A program made the position numbers and the translations under genes. A stretch of DNA of 64,000 nucleotides from Sphingomonas sp. Leaf33 (GTDB taxonomy: Bacteria; Pseudomonadota; Alphaproteobacteria; Sphingomonadales; Sphingomonadaceae): positions 809,628 through 873,627 of the forward strand of contig NZ_LMLB01000001.1 in NCBI RefSeq assembly GCF_001421785.1, given 5' to 3'. This document shows positions 1 to 12,312 of the stretch, piece after piece. The stretch's first letter is position 1. Every line of letters starts with the position of its first letter. The notes under the pieces were generated by a model, which worked only from the letters and a program-made list of their open reading frames with translations, made no database searches and was not told the origin of the DNA.

Positions 1-874
1 AGTCGCCGATTGCATAGTCGAAGATGCTGTCGGGCCGCCGCGCGATCGTGAGGCGCGGTTCGCCGCGGGGCTCGCGCGCCAGTTGTTCGGCGACCAGATG
101 CGCGTGGTTGAGATAGACGTGCGCGTCGCCGCAGCTCCACACCAGCTCGCCCGGCTCCAGGTCGCATTGCTGCGCCAGCATCCGGACGAGCAGCGCTGCG
201 GAAAAGGCGTTGAAGGCGAAACCCAGGCCCAGGTCGCATGATCGCTGCCACAGCATCCCCGACAGTTTGCCGCCGGAGACGTGATACTGGTACGTCATGT
301 GGCATGGCGGCAGCGCCATCGCGTCGAGTTCGGCGACGTTCCAGCCGGTAAAGATATGCCGGCGCGACGTGGGATTGGTGCGCAGCGACGTGACGAGCGC
401 GGCGATCTGGTCGATCCCGCGCTCCGCCTTGCGATACAGGCCGTCGCCGACCGGTTCGTACACCGGCCAGTCGACCCATTGCTTGCCGTAGACCGGGCCC
501 AGTTCGCCCCAGCGTGCGGCAAACGCGTCGTCGGCCAGGATGCGGGCCTCGAACGCGTCCCGGTCCAGCGTCTCGCCGCTTGCGCGGTTGTAGGCGTCGA
601 GCGGCCAGTCGGTCCAGATGTGGACGCCCTGTTCGACCAGGCCGCGGATGTTGGTGCTGCCCGAGAGGAACCACAGCATCTCGCGCGCCGCGGTCTTCCA
701 CGCGACGCGCTTCGTCGTCAGCAGCGGCACGCGATCGTCGGACAGGTCGAAGCGCATCGTCGGGCCGAACAGCGACCGCGTGCCGACGCCGGTCCGGTCG
801 CGCCGCTCGTCGCCGCGCTCCCACACGTCGCGCAGGAGGTCGAGATACTGCTGCTCGTAATGCGTCGCGGTCAT
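1..874 (-). CDS. thyA: Thymidylate synthase, 3' end cut by window edge
   Basis: Converts dUMP to dTMP using methylene-tetrahydrofolate in the cytoplasm. Read on the minus strand from the ATG at 874-872, it gives 291 codons before the left edge, so the C-terminal tail is missing. Family blocks visible in order are RTGVGT (phosphate-binding loop), LWFLSG, PPCHM with the nucleophilic cysteine, RSCDLGLGFAFN and DAHVYLNH. The stretch between the N-terminal part and the YGKQW block is long, so this is the longer ThyA form (about 310 aa, as in Lactobacillus) rather than the 264-aa E. coli form. The start fits because MTATHYEQQYLDLL matches the usual N-terminus. It is divergent from the c-di-GMP gene at 1001, and the 126-bp gap contains an AT-rich palindrome TTACGTAA at 935-942 that may lie in a promoter. 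Confidence 0.96.
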   Translation of the reverse strand, partial: MTATHYEQQYLDLLRDVWERGDERRDRTGVGTRSLFGPTMRFDLSDDRVPLLTTKRVAWKTAAREMLWFLSGSTNIRGLVEQGVHIWTDWPLDAYNRASGETLDRDAFEARILADDAFAARWGELGPVYGKQWVDWPVYEPVGDGLYRKAERGIDQIAALVTSLRTNPTSRRHIFTGWNVAELDAMALPPCHMTYQYHVSGGKLSGMLWQRSCDLGLGFAFNAFSAALLVRMLAQQCDLEPGELVWSCGDAHVYLNHAHLVAEQLAREPRGEPRLTIARRPDSIFDYAIGD

Positions 875-1000
875 GCACCCGGTTCTTAGGGAGCGATCCG
901 GCCGGCGACAACGGTCGAGCGGGCACTACGGAAATTACGTAAAACCGCGATCACGCGTGAGTGCCCGGGAGGAAATTCTTAAGTCTCGCTGCGGTAGTTC

Positions 1001-5264
<4,264 letters not shown>

Positions 5265-5295
5265 TCGCGCGCTGAGCCGCCGCTCGACCGGATTA

Positions 5296-5574
5296 GGGTC
5301 TGTACTCAATCAGGACGGGGATCGTGATCGCCCGCAGGAAGGCGCTGGCGAGGAGTGCCGCGCAGCAGGTAGCGGCGCTACCTGCAAGCAAGCGACGACG
5401 ACCAGCGCCTTCCTGCGGGCGACGGCTTTGCCGCGGGCCGTTTTTGGCCCAGGGCGGCGTCGCGAGCCGAGAAAGCCCTGGGGTCACGATGCCATAGCAT
5501 CGCTCCGCTCCTCGCTTCTTGCCCCGAACCAAAATCGGCTCCGTCACGACCCCGTCCTAATTGAGTACAGGCCC
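5296..5574. mobile_element. MITE-like element with terminal inverted repeats and nested hairpins
   Basis: A 279-bp element lying between the 3' ends of ligA and the convergent membrane-protein gene. Its ends form terminal inverted repeats of about 31 bp. Both begin GGG(T/C)CTGTACTCAAT and match with two substitutions and one indel. Each end is flanked by TA (5294-5295 and 5575-5576), as expected for a TA target duplication of the IS630/Tc1 or some IS5 kind. Inside, 5329-5348 and 5402-5421 are a perfect 20-bp inverted pair. Nested within it, 5365-5385 is a 21-nt hairpin with 10-bp arms and a 1-nt loop. No transposase domain is encoded: the 84-codon reading frame inside is compositional. It is most likely a non-autonomous element moved by a transposase elsewhere in the genome. 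Confidence 0.7.
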
Positions 5575-5584
5575 TAGTCGTCGG

Positions 5585-5974
5585 TCAGCTTGTCCATCGC
5601 CGGCCCGCAGGGGTGAACAGCATCGCGATGGCCGCGATCTGCAACACGCCGGCGATCGCGCCCAGCAGGATCGCAGGCTCGTTCCAGCGACCGGGGCCCA
5701 CGCGCACGGCGGTCAGCAGCGCGATGGCGCCAAGGACGACCAGCACCCATTTCGCGGTCACGCTGCCCGTGCGGGTGATCGCCAGGCCGAGCAGCGGCAT
5801 CAGCCACGGTACGCCGAAGGTGAAGGCGATGGCGAGCGGTGTCCCGTCGACCTCCGCGCGGCGTCCGAACAGGCCCAGCAGATGGGCGGTCTCGAACAGC
5901 GCGGCGGCGAGCAGGGTGAGTTCAAACAGGCGTTCGGTCACCAGCGGACGCGCGGCGGTCGTCAGATCAGACAT
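5585..5974 (-). CDS. Small four-helix membrane protein, unknown function
   Basis: A 129-aa inner-membrane protein that I do not recognise. It has four hydrophobic segments, roughly residues 16-35, 45-66, 75-91 and 102-119, joined by short loops, with arginines at the C-terminus (AGRRWTS). The ATG at 5974 is chosen because it gives MSDLTTAARPLVTERLFEL and sits inside the last codons of the MarR gene, overlapping it by 13 nt. This implies translational coupling. It is the last gene of the long minus-strand peptide/export operon. Its role could be in immunity, or it could be an unrelated target of the MarR regulator. The sequence does not decide. Confidence 0.75.
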   Translation of the reverse strand: MSDLTTAARPLVTERLFELTLLAAALFETAHLLGLFGRRAEVDGTPLAIAFTFGVPWLMPLLGLAITRTGSVTAKWVLVVLGAIALLTAVRVGPGRWNEPAILLGAIAGVLQIAAIAMLFTPAGRRWTS

Positions 5975-6438
5975 GTCGAATACTCCTGGGGCTGGTTGGC
6001 GGAGGACAGGCGGGCGGCCGATCGCTCGATCAAGGCGGTCATGCGGGTGAGGCCGGTTTCGCTGATCGCCAGCAGGATCGACCGGCGATCGAACGGGTTC
6101 GGCCGGCGACTGACGAGCTTGCGATCGGACAGATAGTCGATGACGCGCAGCGCGGTGGTCATCGACGTCCGGCCGCTGGCACACAGCTCGCCCACCGTCA
6201 TCTCGCGCCGATCGCAGGCGGCCAGCGCCAGCGCGAGCAGCATGTCCCACGCCGGGTCGGCGAGCATGTTGTGGCCGAACAGGTCGCGGCGGGTTCCGCG
6301 CGTTTCATAGGCGTTGGCTAGGATGACCCGCCAGCGTCGGATCTGCGCGACCAGCGGGTCGGGCAGGCCGATCGGCACGTCCGGCACGACCGGGGCCGGT
6401 GCTGTGTCGATTATGTCCCTTTGCAGCATGGCATGCAT
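5962..6438 (-). CDS. MarR-type winged-helix transcriptional regulator
   Basis: A 158-aa DNA-binding regulator. The core has helices, then MTVGELCASGRTSMTTALR as the recognition region, followed by the wing DRRSILLAISETGL, which carries the aspartate-arginine-arginine typical of MarR/winged-helix proteins. The ATG at 6438 is chosen because AAGGAG stands 7 nt upstream. Longer reading frames reach back into the ABC exporter gene. The gene starts 16 nt after the exporter stop and overlaps the next small membrane-protein gene, so it is co-transcribed with the export genes and may autoregulate them. The ligand is unknown. The first 40 residues are poorly conserved, proline-rich linker-like sequence. 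Confidence 0.82.
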   Translation of the reverse strand: MHAMLQRDIIDTAPAPVVPDVPIGLPDPLVAQIRRWRVILANAYETRGTRRDLFGHNMLADPAWDMLLALALAACDRREMTVGELCASGRTSMTTALRVIDYLSDRKLVSRRPNPFDRRSILLAISETGLTRMTALIERSAARLSSANQPQEYSTCLI

Positions 6439-6454
6439 ATCGGTTCTCCTTGCC

Positions 6455-8176
6455 TCAGCTGGCCGCGGCCAGGGTTTCGCGAACGACCGGTCGGGTCGCG
6501 CCCAGGTCGGTTTCGACAAGCCGGCCGCCCACCACCGTGTAGAGGCGGTCGAGATCGCGCAGCATGCCGAGCTGGTGCGTGACGATCACCGTGGTGCGCC
6601 CCTCCATCAATCGCTGGAACGACTGCATCACGAGCTGGCCGTTGGCTTCATCCAGGCTGGCGGTCGCTTCGTCGAGCAGGAGGATGACCGGATCGCGGTA
6701 GAACAGGCGGGCGAGCGCGATGCGCTGCCGCTGGCCACCCGACAGCAGCACGCCATTCTCTCCCACCGCCGCGTCGAGCCCGCCGGGCAGGCGATCGACG
6801 AATTCGAGGCAATTGGCGGCGGCAGCAGCGGCAAGGAGGCGGGGCTCGTCGATATCGTGTGCGCCATAGACGATGTTGTCGCGGATCGTGCCGGACACCA
6901 GCGTCGGCGTCTGGGGAACATATCCGATCGCCTGGCGCCACACGGTCAGATCGATTTGGGAAATGTCGACCCCCCCGCACAGGATGCGTCCGTGCTGCGG
7001 GGCGTAGAAGCGTTCCAGCAGGGCCAGCAGGGTGGACTTGCCCGAGCCGCTGGCGCCGACGATCGCGGTGCGTGCGCCGGCGGGGATCACCAGCCGATCG
7101 ACCGTCAGGACAGGATCGTCGCCGTAGCCGAAGCGCACGTCCTCCAGCACGAGGTCGCCGGCATCGGTCGAGGACCAGCGCACGGGCGTAGCGACCGCGC
7201 GCGACGGCGTGGGCGCTTGCAGCAGGTCGGCGAGCGGTTCGGCGGCACCCTGTGCCATCCGATACTGCGATATGAACCGCGACAGGTGGATCAACGGCGC
7301 GATGATGTTGAAGATGTACAGGATGAACGCGGTCAGCGTGCCCGCCGACAGCGTGCCGGCGGCGACCCGCGCGGTTCCGTAGGTAAACAGCAGGATCAGC
7401 GCCGCCGTGATGGCCAGGCCGTTGGCGGGGCTGAGCGTCGCCTGCACCTTGGCCAGACGTCGCCCGGCGAGCTCGCCATGCGCCAGATGCGCGGCGATAC
7501 GGTCGCGCTCCATCGGCTCGGCAGTGAACGCCTTGACGAGGCGGATGCCCGAAAACACGCGGGTCAGCGCCGCGCCGACGTCGGCGGTGTGGCCGTTGAT
7601 CGCCTTGTTGATGGCGGCAAGGCGCATCACCATCGGCACCATCAGCACGAACGTCCCGATGACGATGGCGAAGATCATCGCCGTGAGAGGGCCGTCGAGC
7701 AGGGCGAGCACCACGACCGAGCCGACCAGCAGTAGCGATCCGGTGACCAGCCCTGAGATGCCGTTGGTCAGCAGCTGCGCGATCACCCGGGTGTCGCCGG
7801 TGATGCGGCTGACCAGCGCGCCGCTTTCCTGTCCGTCGAAGAAGGCGACCGGGCGATCGGCGACGCTTTCGAACAGGCGCCGCTGCGTGCGGTGCAGGAT
7901 CGACAGGCCCGCGCGCGCCAGCATGTAGGCGGATGCCGCGCCGCACAGTGCACCGCCGACCAGGACGCAGACCAGCAGGACGAGTTGCGGACTGGTCAGC
8001 GCGGCGCCGGTACCCGTCGTGCCGAGATGGTCGATCAGGTCGCGGGTCAGTACGGGGAAGGCAAGCGTCGCGGCGACATCGAACAGCGCGACGACGATGG
8101 CGGCCAGGATCAGCAGCCGGGGCGGGTTCCCTGCGGCGATCACCCGGGCGAGTGGCGAGCGGATACGGCGGTTCAT
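6455..8176 (-). CDS. ABC exporter, fused membrane and ATPase domains, no C39 peptidase
   Basis: A 573-aa half-transporter of the exporter type (six-helix membrane domain followed by an ATPase). The ATPase shows Walker A GASGSGKST, signature LSGGQRQR, Walker B VILLLDEATAS and an H-loop VTHQ. The membrane domain begins within about 20 residues of the start, so there is no N-terminal C39 peptidase domain of the kind that clips double-glycine leaders. The start is placed at the ATG at 8176, which has GGAG 9 nt upstream. An ATG at 8191 overlaps the stop of the preceding permease gene by one base and would add five residues. It lies in an operon with MacB-like export genes and small peptide genes, which suggests export of a peptide or lipid-like product. 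The substrate is inferred from context only. Confidence 0.88.
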   Translation of the reverse strand: MNRRIRSPLARVIAAGNPPRLLILAAIVVALFDVAATLAFPVLTRDLIDHLGTTGTGAALTSPQLVLLVCVLVGGALCGAASAYMLARAGLSILHRTQRRLFESVADRPVAFFDGQESGALVSRITGDTRVIAQLLTNGISGLVTGSLLLVGSVVVLALLDGPLTAMIFAIVIGTFVLMVPMVMRLAAINKAINGHTADVGAALTRVFSGIRLVKAFTAEPMERDRIAAHLAHGELAGRRLAKVQATLSPANGLAITAALILLFTYGTARVAAGTLSAGTLTAFILYIFNIIAPLIHLSRFISQYRMAQGAAEPLADLLQAPTPSRAVATPVRWSSTDAGDLVLEDVRFGYGDDPVLTVDRLVIPAGARTAIVGASGSGKSTLLALLERFYAPQHGRILCGGVDISQIDLTVWRQAIGYVPQTPTLVSGTIRDNIVYGAHDIDEPRLLAAAAAANCLEFVDRLPGGLDAAVGENGVLLSGGQRQRIALARLFYRDPVILLLDEATASLDEANGQLVMQSFQRLMEGRTTVIVTHQLGMLRDLDRLYTVVGGRLVETDLGATRPVVRETLAAAS

Positions 8177-8190
8177 GACGATGATCTCCA

Positions 8191-9375
8191 TCACTGCGAG
8201 TCGCTGGCCAGGCCCGCCAGGATCGGCTGGCGCGCGGCGCGGAAGGCGGGGGCCGCGCCGCCAAGGACGCCCACGACGGCGGCGAACAGGAATGCCGCAC
8301 CGATCGCTGCCGGTGTCAGCTGGAACGCGAAGCCGACATCGGCCCCGCCGGCCAGCGTCGAGCCGACGCGCCCGTCGAGGAACAGCGCGACGATCGCCAC
8401 GCCCAGCGCGGCGCCGGCCAGCGCCAGCACCAGGGCTTCGGTAAACGTGGCGACGAACGTGCCGCCGGGTCCGAAGCCGATCGCGCGCAGTGTCGCGATC
8501 TCGCGGGCGCGGGCGGCGACTGAGCTGAACATCGTGTTGAGCGCGCCCGCCAGCGCACCGACGGCCATGGCGATGGCCAGGGGCCAGCCGATGCCGCGCA
8601 GCATCCGCGACAGTCCCGCCGACTGGCCGGCGAAGAAGCGATCCTCCCGTTCGATACGGACCGACAGTCGCGGATCGTTGGCGAGCGTCCCGGCAAGGCG
8701 GGTCAGCACCGCCGGATCGGCGACGGGCAGGCGCAGCGACTGGACGGCGGGCTGGTCGGGAAAGGCGGTGCGCATCGCGCCGGCATCGATCCACGCCTCT
8801 GACTCAAGCGCGCTGCCGTCGGCGCTGACGATCCCGGCGACGCGCCATTGCTGTCCACCCAGGCGAACGTTCGTGCCGACCGCAGTCGCGCCGAGCTGCA
8901 CGGCGGCCGCGCGACCGAGCACCACTTCACCTTCGGCCGGCTGGGGTGGAGCGGCGCCATCCGGCAATCGGCGTTGCGGGCGCAGGGCGGTCGCAGCCGG
9001 ACCGACGCCGCGCAGCACGATACTGGCCGTACTGCCATCGGTGCGGGGCACGGCCACCACGCGCACGGTTTCTGCCGACAACCGACGAAGCGGAACGCCG
9101 GCGTCGGCCAGGCGCGATTCGAGGATCTGGAGCGTTTCGGGCGTCAGCACGCCGATCTGTTCGGATCGGACACCGCGACCGACGATCACGGCGACATCGC
9201 GCGATCCGGCGCCGGCCAGCGAGCGGGTGAACCCTTCCGCCATGGCCAGGAAGCCGAGGAGCGTCGCGACGACCAGCGCGATGCCGACCAGGCTGGCCAG
9301 CGCCATCGGCCAGCGGGCGGGCAGGCTGGACAGGGTGATCCGGATCGCGGCGGCGGTGGAGGAGAATGCGGACAT
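8191..9375 (-). CDS. FtsX/MacB-like ABC permease (second of two)
   Basis: A 394-aa membrane permease with the FtsX architecture: one N-terminal helix (about residues 24-46), a large periplasmic domain (about 50-270), then three helices near 275-300, 320-345 and 365-385. The segment ATLRAIGFGPGGTFVATFTE is the cytoplasmic coupling region typical of the family. It sits 3 nt after its sister permease and shares a base with the next exporter gene. Together with the ATPase at 10536 and the adaptor at 11264 it should form a MacAB-like tripartite pump. Having two separate short permease genes rather than one MacB implies a heterodimeric membrane part, as in LolCDE. No outer-membrane TolC gene is present in this operon. 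Confidence 0.88.
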   Translation of the reverse strand: MSAFSSTAAAIRITLSSLPARWPMALASLVGIALVVATLLGFLAMAEGFTRSLAGAGSRDVAVIVGRGVRSEQIGVLTPETLQILESRLADAGVPLRRLSAETVRVVAVPRTDGSTASIVLRGVGPAATALRPQRRLPDGAAPPQPAEGEVVLGRAAAVQLGATAVGTNVRLGGQQWRVAGIVSADGSALESEAWIDAGAMRTAFPDQPAVQSLRLPVADPAVLTRLAGTLANDPRLSVRIEREDRFFAGQSAGLSRMLRGIGWPLAIAMAVGALAGALNTMFSSVAARAREIATLRAIGFGPGGTFVATFTEALVLALAGAALGVAIVALFLDGRVGSTLAGGADVGFAFQLTPAAIGAAFLFAAVVGVLGGAAPAFRAARQPILAGLASDSQ

Positions 9376-9378
9376 GGT

Positions 9379-10539
9379 TCAGCTCCTCGAGAAGGCTTCG
9401 GCCGGGCCGATGCGGGTGGCGCGCCAGGTGGGCAGCAGCGCGACGGCGATGCCGAAGATGCAGGCGATACCGATGCCGCCGGCAAACACGCCGATCGGAA
9501 GGGCCGACGCCGACGGCGCGTTGCCGGTGATCGCCGCGGCAATCAGGGTCAGCAGTCCGGCCGACAGCGCAAGGCCGATCGCCGCGCCGACCACCGTCAC
9601 CAACAGCGCCTCGCCCACCACCATCGCCGAGATGCGGCGAACATCGAAGCCGATCGCGCGCAGCACACCGAATTCGCGCCGACGCTGACGCACGATCAGG
9701 GCGATGGTATTGCCGACGATCATCAACACCGTGACGAACGCGGCCGCCACGACGACGCGGATCACCAGCGCGAAATCGACCACCTGCGACAGGAACGCGC
9801 GGGCCATCGCCGCGGCGGGCTCGGTCCGGGTTTCGGCATCGCTGTTGGCGAACCGCGCGTCGATCTGCCCGGCGATCCGGTCGTTCAGCGCAGGATCGGC
9901 AGTCCGGATCGCGAACCAGTTCACGCCGTCGGACCGCAGCGCTGCCGCTTGCGCATAATAGTCGAGATGCGCGATCGCACCGCTGATCCGTTCGTCGGCG
10001 TCGGTCGCGTGGTAGATGCCGGCGATCCGGAACGGCCAGTCGAAGCTGCCGTCGCTGCGCGGCGCGATCTCGCTGGTCACGACCACCTGGTCTCCGACCG
10101 ACCAGCCCCGCTCGCGCGCGGTGACCGAATCGACGACTGCGGCGTCCCGACTGGCGAGGAAGTCGCGCCGCTGGTCGGCCGGCAGGACGATGCTGGACGG
10201 GTTCTGCGCCAGATAGGGTTCGGGATCGACCATCTGGGTCGGCACCTTCGCCGTGCGATCGCCGGTATAGCCGCCGATGATCGCTACCGCCGCGACGCTG
10301 TCGACACCCGGCACCTGCGCCAGAGTCGTGCGGTAATGGGCGGGGACGGACTGGAGCAGGCCGGCGCGGTGATGAACGATCAGATCGCGCCCGCCCGCAA
10401 CTGTGTCCCCGCCCAGCAGGCGATCCATGCCGAAGAGCGTGCCGTAGAGCGCGAAGGCGGCGACGATCGCAACGAGCATCAGCGCGGTCCGCAGCTTCTG
10501 CCGGCCGAGATTGCGCCAGGCGAGCCAGGCGAATTTCAT
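9379..10539 (-). CDS. FtsX/MacB-like ABC permease (first of two)
   Basis: A 386-aa permease with a helix at about residues 16-36, a periplasmic domain, and three C-terminal helices (about 263-288, 308-335 and 347-368). The coupling segment RRREFGVLRAIGFDVRRI is the strongest family mark. Its start codon (10539) overlaps the stop of the ATPase gene by 4 nt (ATGA), so the two are translated together. It is paralogous in shape to the permease at 8191, and the two presumably pair around one ATPase dimer. By family knowledge such complexes use ATP to drive a periplasmic conformational change that pushes peptides, lipoproteins or small molecules outward through an adaptor. The actual substrate is not shown by the sequence. 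Confidence 0.88.
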   Translation of the reverse strand: MKFAWLAWRNLGRQKLRTALMLVAIVAAFALYGTLFGMDRLLGGDTVAGGRDLIVHHRAGLLQSVPAHYRTTLAQVPGVDSVAAVAIIGGYTGDRTAKVPTQMVDPEPYLAQNPSSIVLPADQRRDFLASRDAAVVDSVTARERGWSVGDQVVVTSEIAPRSDGSFDWPFRIAGIYHATDADERISGAIAHLDYYAQAAALRSDGVNWFAIRTADPALNDRIAGQIDARFANSDAETRTEPAAAMARAFLSQVVDFALVIRVVVAAAFVTVLMIVGNTIALIVRQRRREFGVLRAIGFDVRRISAMVVGEALLVTVVGAAIGLALSAGLLTLIAAAITGNAPSASALPIGVFAGGIGIACIFGIAVALLPTWRATRIGPAEAFSRS

Positions 10540-11261
10540 CGCACCAGCTCCGGCCGGGTCACGAGCTGTCCCTTGTCGAGGTGCAGCACGCGGCGCGCCC
10601 GCTCGGCCGCCCGCGGATCGTGCGTGACCATAACCACGGTCTTGCCGATCACGCGGCTGATCTGGTCCAGCATGTCGAGCACTTCGTCGGCGGTTGCGCG
10701 ATCGAGATCACCGGTCGGCTCGTCCGCCAGGATCAGTTCGGGGTCCGTTACCAGCGCCCGGGCGATCGCGACGCGTTGTTGCTGCCCGCCCGACAACTCG
10801 CCCGGCCGGTGCCGGCTGCGGTCCGACAGCCCGACCAGATCGAGCGCCAGCGCGGCACGGTGTCGCCTTTCCTTGGCCCCCAGCGGCGTCAGCAGGAGCG
10901 GCAGTTCCACGTTCTGCGCCGCGGTCAGATAGGGCATCAGATTGTAGAACTGGAAGACGAAGCCGACGTGCGCCGCGCGCCAGCGGGTGAGCCAGGCATC
11001 TCCCCGGTCGCGGATCGAGGCGCCCTGGAACCGGATGTCGCCGCCATCGATGGTGTCGATTCCGCCCAGCAGGTTGAGCAGGGTCGTCTTGCCCGATCCG
11101 GACGGGCCCATCACGGCGACGAACTCGCCCTCGTCGAACCGCAGGTCGAGACCGTCGAAGATCGACACCTGCTCGGACCCCTTGCGATACGTCTTCACCG
11201 CGCCGGACAGCTCGATCAGCGCAGGCAATGGCGCGGCTGTGATGTGGGTCATGTCGTTCAT
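10536..11261 (-). CDS. ABC ATPase, MacB/LolD family
   Basis: A 241-aa cytoplasmic ATPase that powers the two FtsX-like permeases. It carries Walker A GPSGSGKTT, a Q-loop in FVFQFYNLMPYLTAAQNVELPL (characteristic of the MacB/LolD branch), signature ELSGGQQQRVAIARAL, Walker B LILADEPTGDLD and H-loop VTHD. The ATG at 11261 is preferred because AAAGGG stands 5 nt upstream. A GTG at 11267 overlaps the adaptor stop as GTGA and is a possible alternative. The 3' end overlaps the next permease gene by 4 nt. Its length matches the stand-alone LolD/MacB ATPase class. Confidence 0.92.
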   Translation of the reverse strand: MNDMTHITAAPLPALIELSGAVKTYRKGSEQVSIFDGLDLRFDEGEFVAVMGPSGSGKTTLLNLLGGIDTIDGGDIRFQGASIRDRGDAWLTRWRAAHVGFVFQFYNLMPYLTAAQNVELPLLLTPLGAKERRHRAALALDLVGLSDRSRHRPGELSGGQQQRVAIARALVTDPELILADEPTGDLDRATADEVLDMLDQISRVIGKTVVMVTHDPRAAERARRVLHLDKGQLVTRPELVR

Positions 11262-11263
11262 GG

Positions 11264-12295
11264 TCACCCTTTCGTCTGGAAAAAGACGCGTGCCGCCATT
11301 TCCGGCAGGATTCGCGCATCGGGATCGTCGATGCCGACGCGGACGCGGAAACTGGCGCGGGCCCGGTCGGCGACGGGGACGACCGCGATGATCCGGCCGG
11401 CGTAGTGACGATCGGGATAGGCCTGGAGCGTAATGCGCGCGCGCTGGCCGGCGGCGACGCGCGCGATCTGCGCCTCCGCCACATCGACCTCGACCTCCAG
11501 GCTCGACATGTCGACGATCGTACAGATGCCGGTGCGGGTGAAGCCACCGCCGGCGCTGACCGGTGAAATCATCTCGCCCGGCTGGGCGCTCAGTCGGGTC
11601 ACGACGCCGGCGAAGGGCGCGCGGATACTGAACCGGTCGAGCGAGACCGCGGCCGACCGCACGTCCGCCGCCGCTCCGGCGCGCTGCGCCTCGGCACGGC
11701 GGATGTCGGCGGTGATGGCCTGCAGGTCCGCGCGCGCCTGATCGAGATCGGCGCCGCGGGCAAAGCCGCGCGCGGCCAGCGCGGAAAACCGCGCTTCGGT
11801 GAGCGCGCGTTCGCGGTGGCGTGCGGCCAGGCCCTGAAGTTCCGCGCCCCCGGCCACCACGGCCGCCTGCGCGCGGGCGAGCCCGGCGACCATCGCGCGA
11901 TCGTCCAGCCGGGCGATCAGCGCGCCGCGCGCGACATGCTGGCCTTCCTCCACGGCGATGCTCTGGATCATGCCCGTGGCTTGCGCCGCGATGGTGGCGG
12001 CGCGGCGGGCAACGACATGGCCGGAGCCGCTGAAGCCGCGATCGACCGGCGCGGCGACGGCGGGGGCGGGTGCGGCCGGCGCGGCGGCCACGACCGGCCC
12101 CGCGCCCAGCCGCCCGCCGGTCCAGAACGCCAGCGCAGCGACTCCGACCAGCATCGCAACTGTTCCCATACCGCGACCACGCCCCCCGCTGCGAGGGCGC
12201 GCCGGGGCAGGCGTGCTCGCCATAGATGGCATCGGCAGCTTTCGCCCGGGCGAGAGCTTCAGTTCGCGCAGCTTGTCGGCAAGATCGGTCGGCAT
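11264..12295 (-). CDS. HlyD/MacA-type periplasmic adaptor (membrane fusion protein)
   Basis: A 343-aa adaptor linking the inner-membrane pump to the outer membrane. It has a short cytoplasmic N-terminus, one membrane helix (about residues 44-62), a biotinyl-lipoyl-like half near 95-125 (VARRAATIAAQATGMIQSIAVEEGQHV), a coiled-coil hairpin of about 90 residues rich in alanine and arginine, the second lipoyl half (IRAPFAGVVTRLSAQPGEMI) and beta-barrel and membrane-proximal domains. The ATG at 12295 is chosen because GGGGA lies 7 nt upstream; it begins 18 nt after the cupin-like gene. Its 3' end overlaps the GTG alternative of the ATPase gene. The position between the enzyme-like genes and the pump genes suggests that the operon's product is exported. 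Confidence 0.9.
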   Translation of the reverse strand: MPTDLADKLRELKLSPGRKLPMPSMASTPAPARPRSGGRGRGMGTVAMLVGVAALAFWTGGRLGAGPVVAAAPAAPAPAVAAPVDRGFSGSGHVVARRAATIAAQATGMIQSIAVEEGQHVARGALIARLDDRAMVAGLARAQAAVVAGGAELQGLAARHRERALTEARFSALAARGFARGADLDQARADLQAITADIRRAEAQRAGAAADVRSAAVSLDRFSIRAPFAGVVTRLSAQPGEMISPVSAGGGFTRTGICTIVDMSSLEVEVDVAEAQIARVAAGQRARITLQAYPDRHYAGRIIAVVPVADRARASFRVRVGIDDPDARILPEMAARVFFQTKG

Positions 12296-12312
12296 GGCGA
12301 TGTCCCCGGCGG

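Noticed and set aside
5293..5547. 84-codon frame inside the inverted-repeat element as a transposase
   Set aside because: No DDE or other catalytic pattern; the frame follows the palindromes and is too short.
6455..8176. Fused exporter as a classic peptidase-containing bacteriocin transporter
   Set aside because: There is no N-terminal C39 domain; the membrane part begins almost at the start codon.
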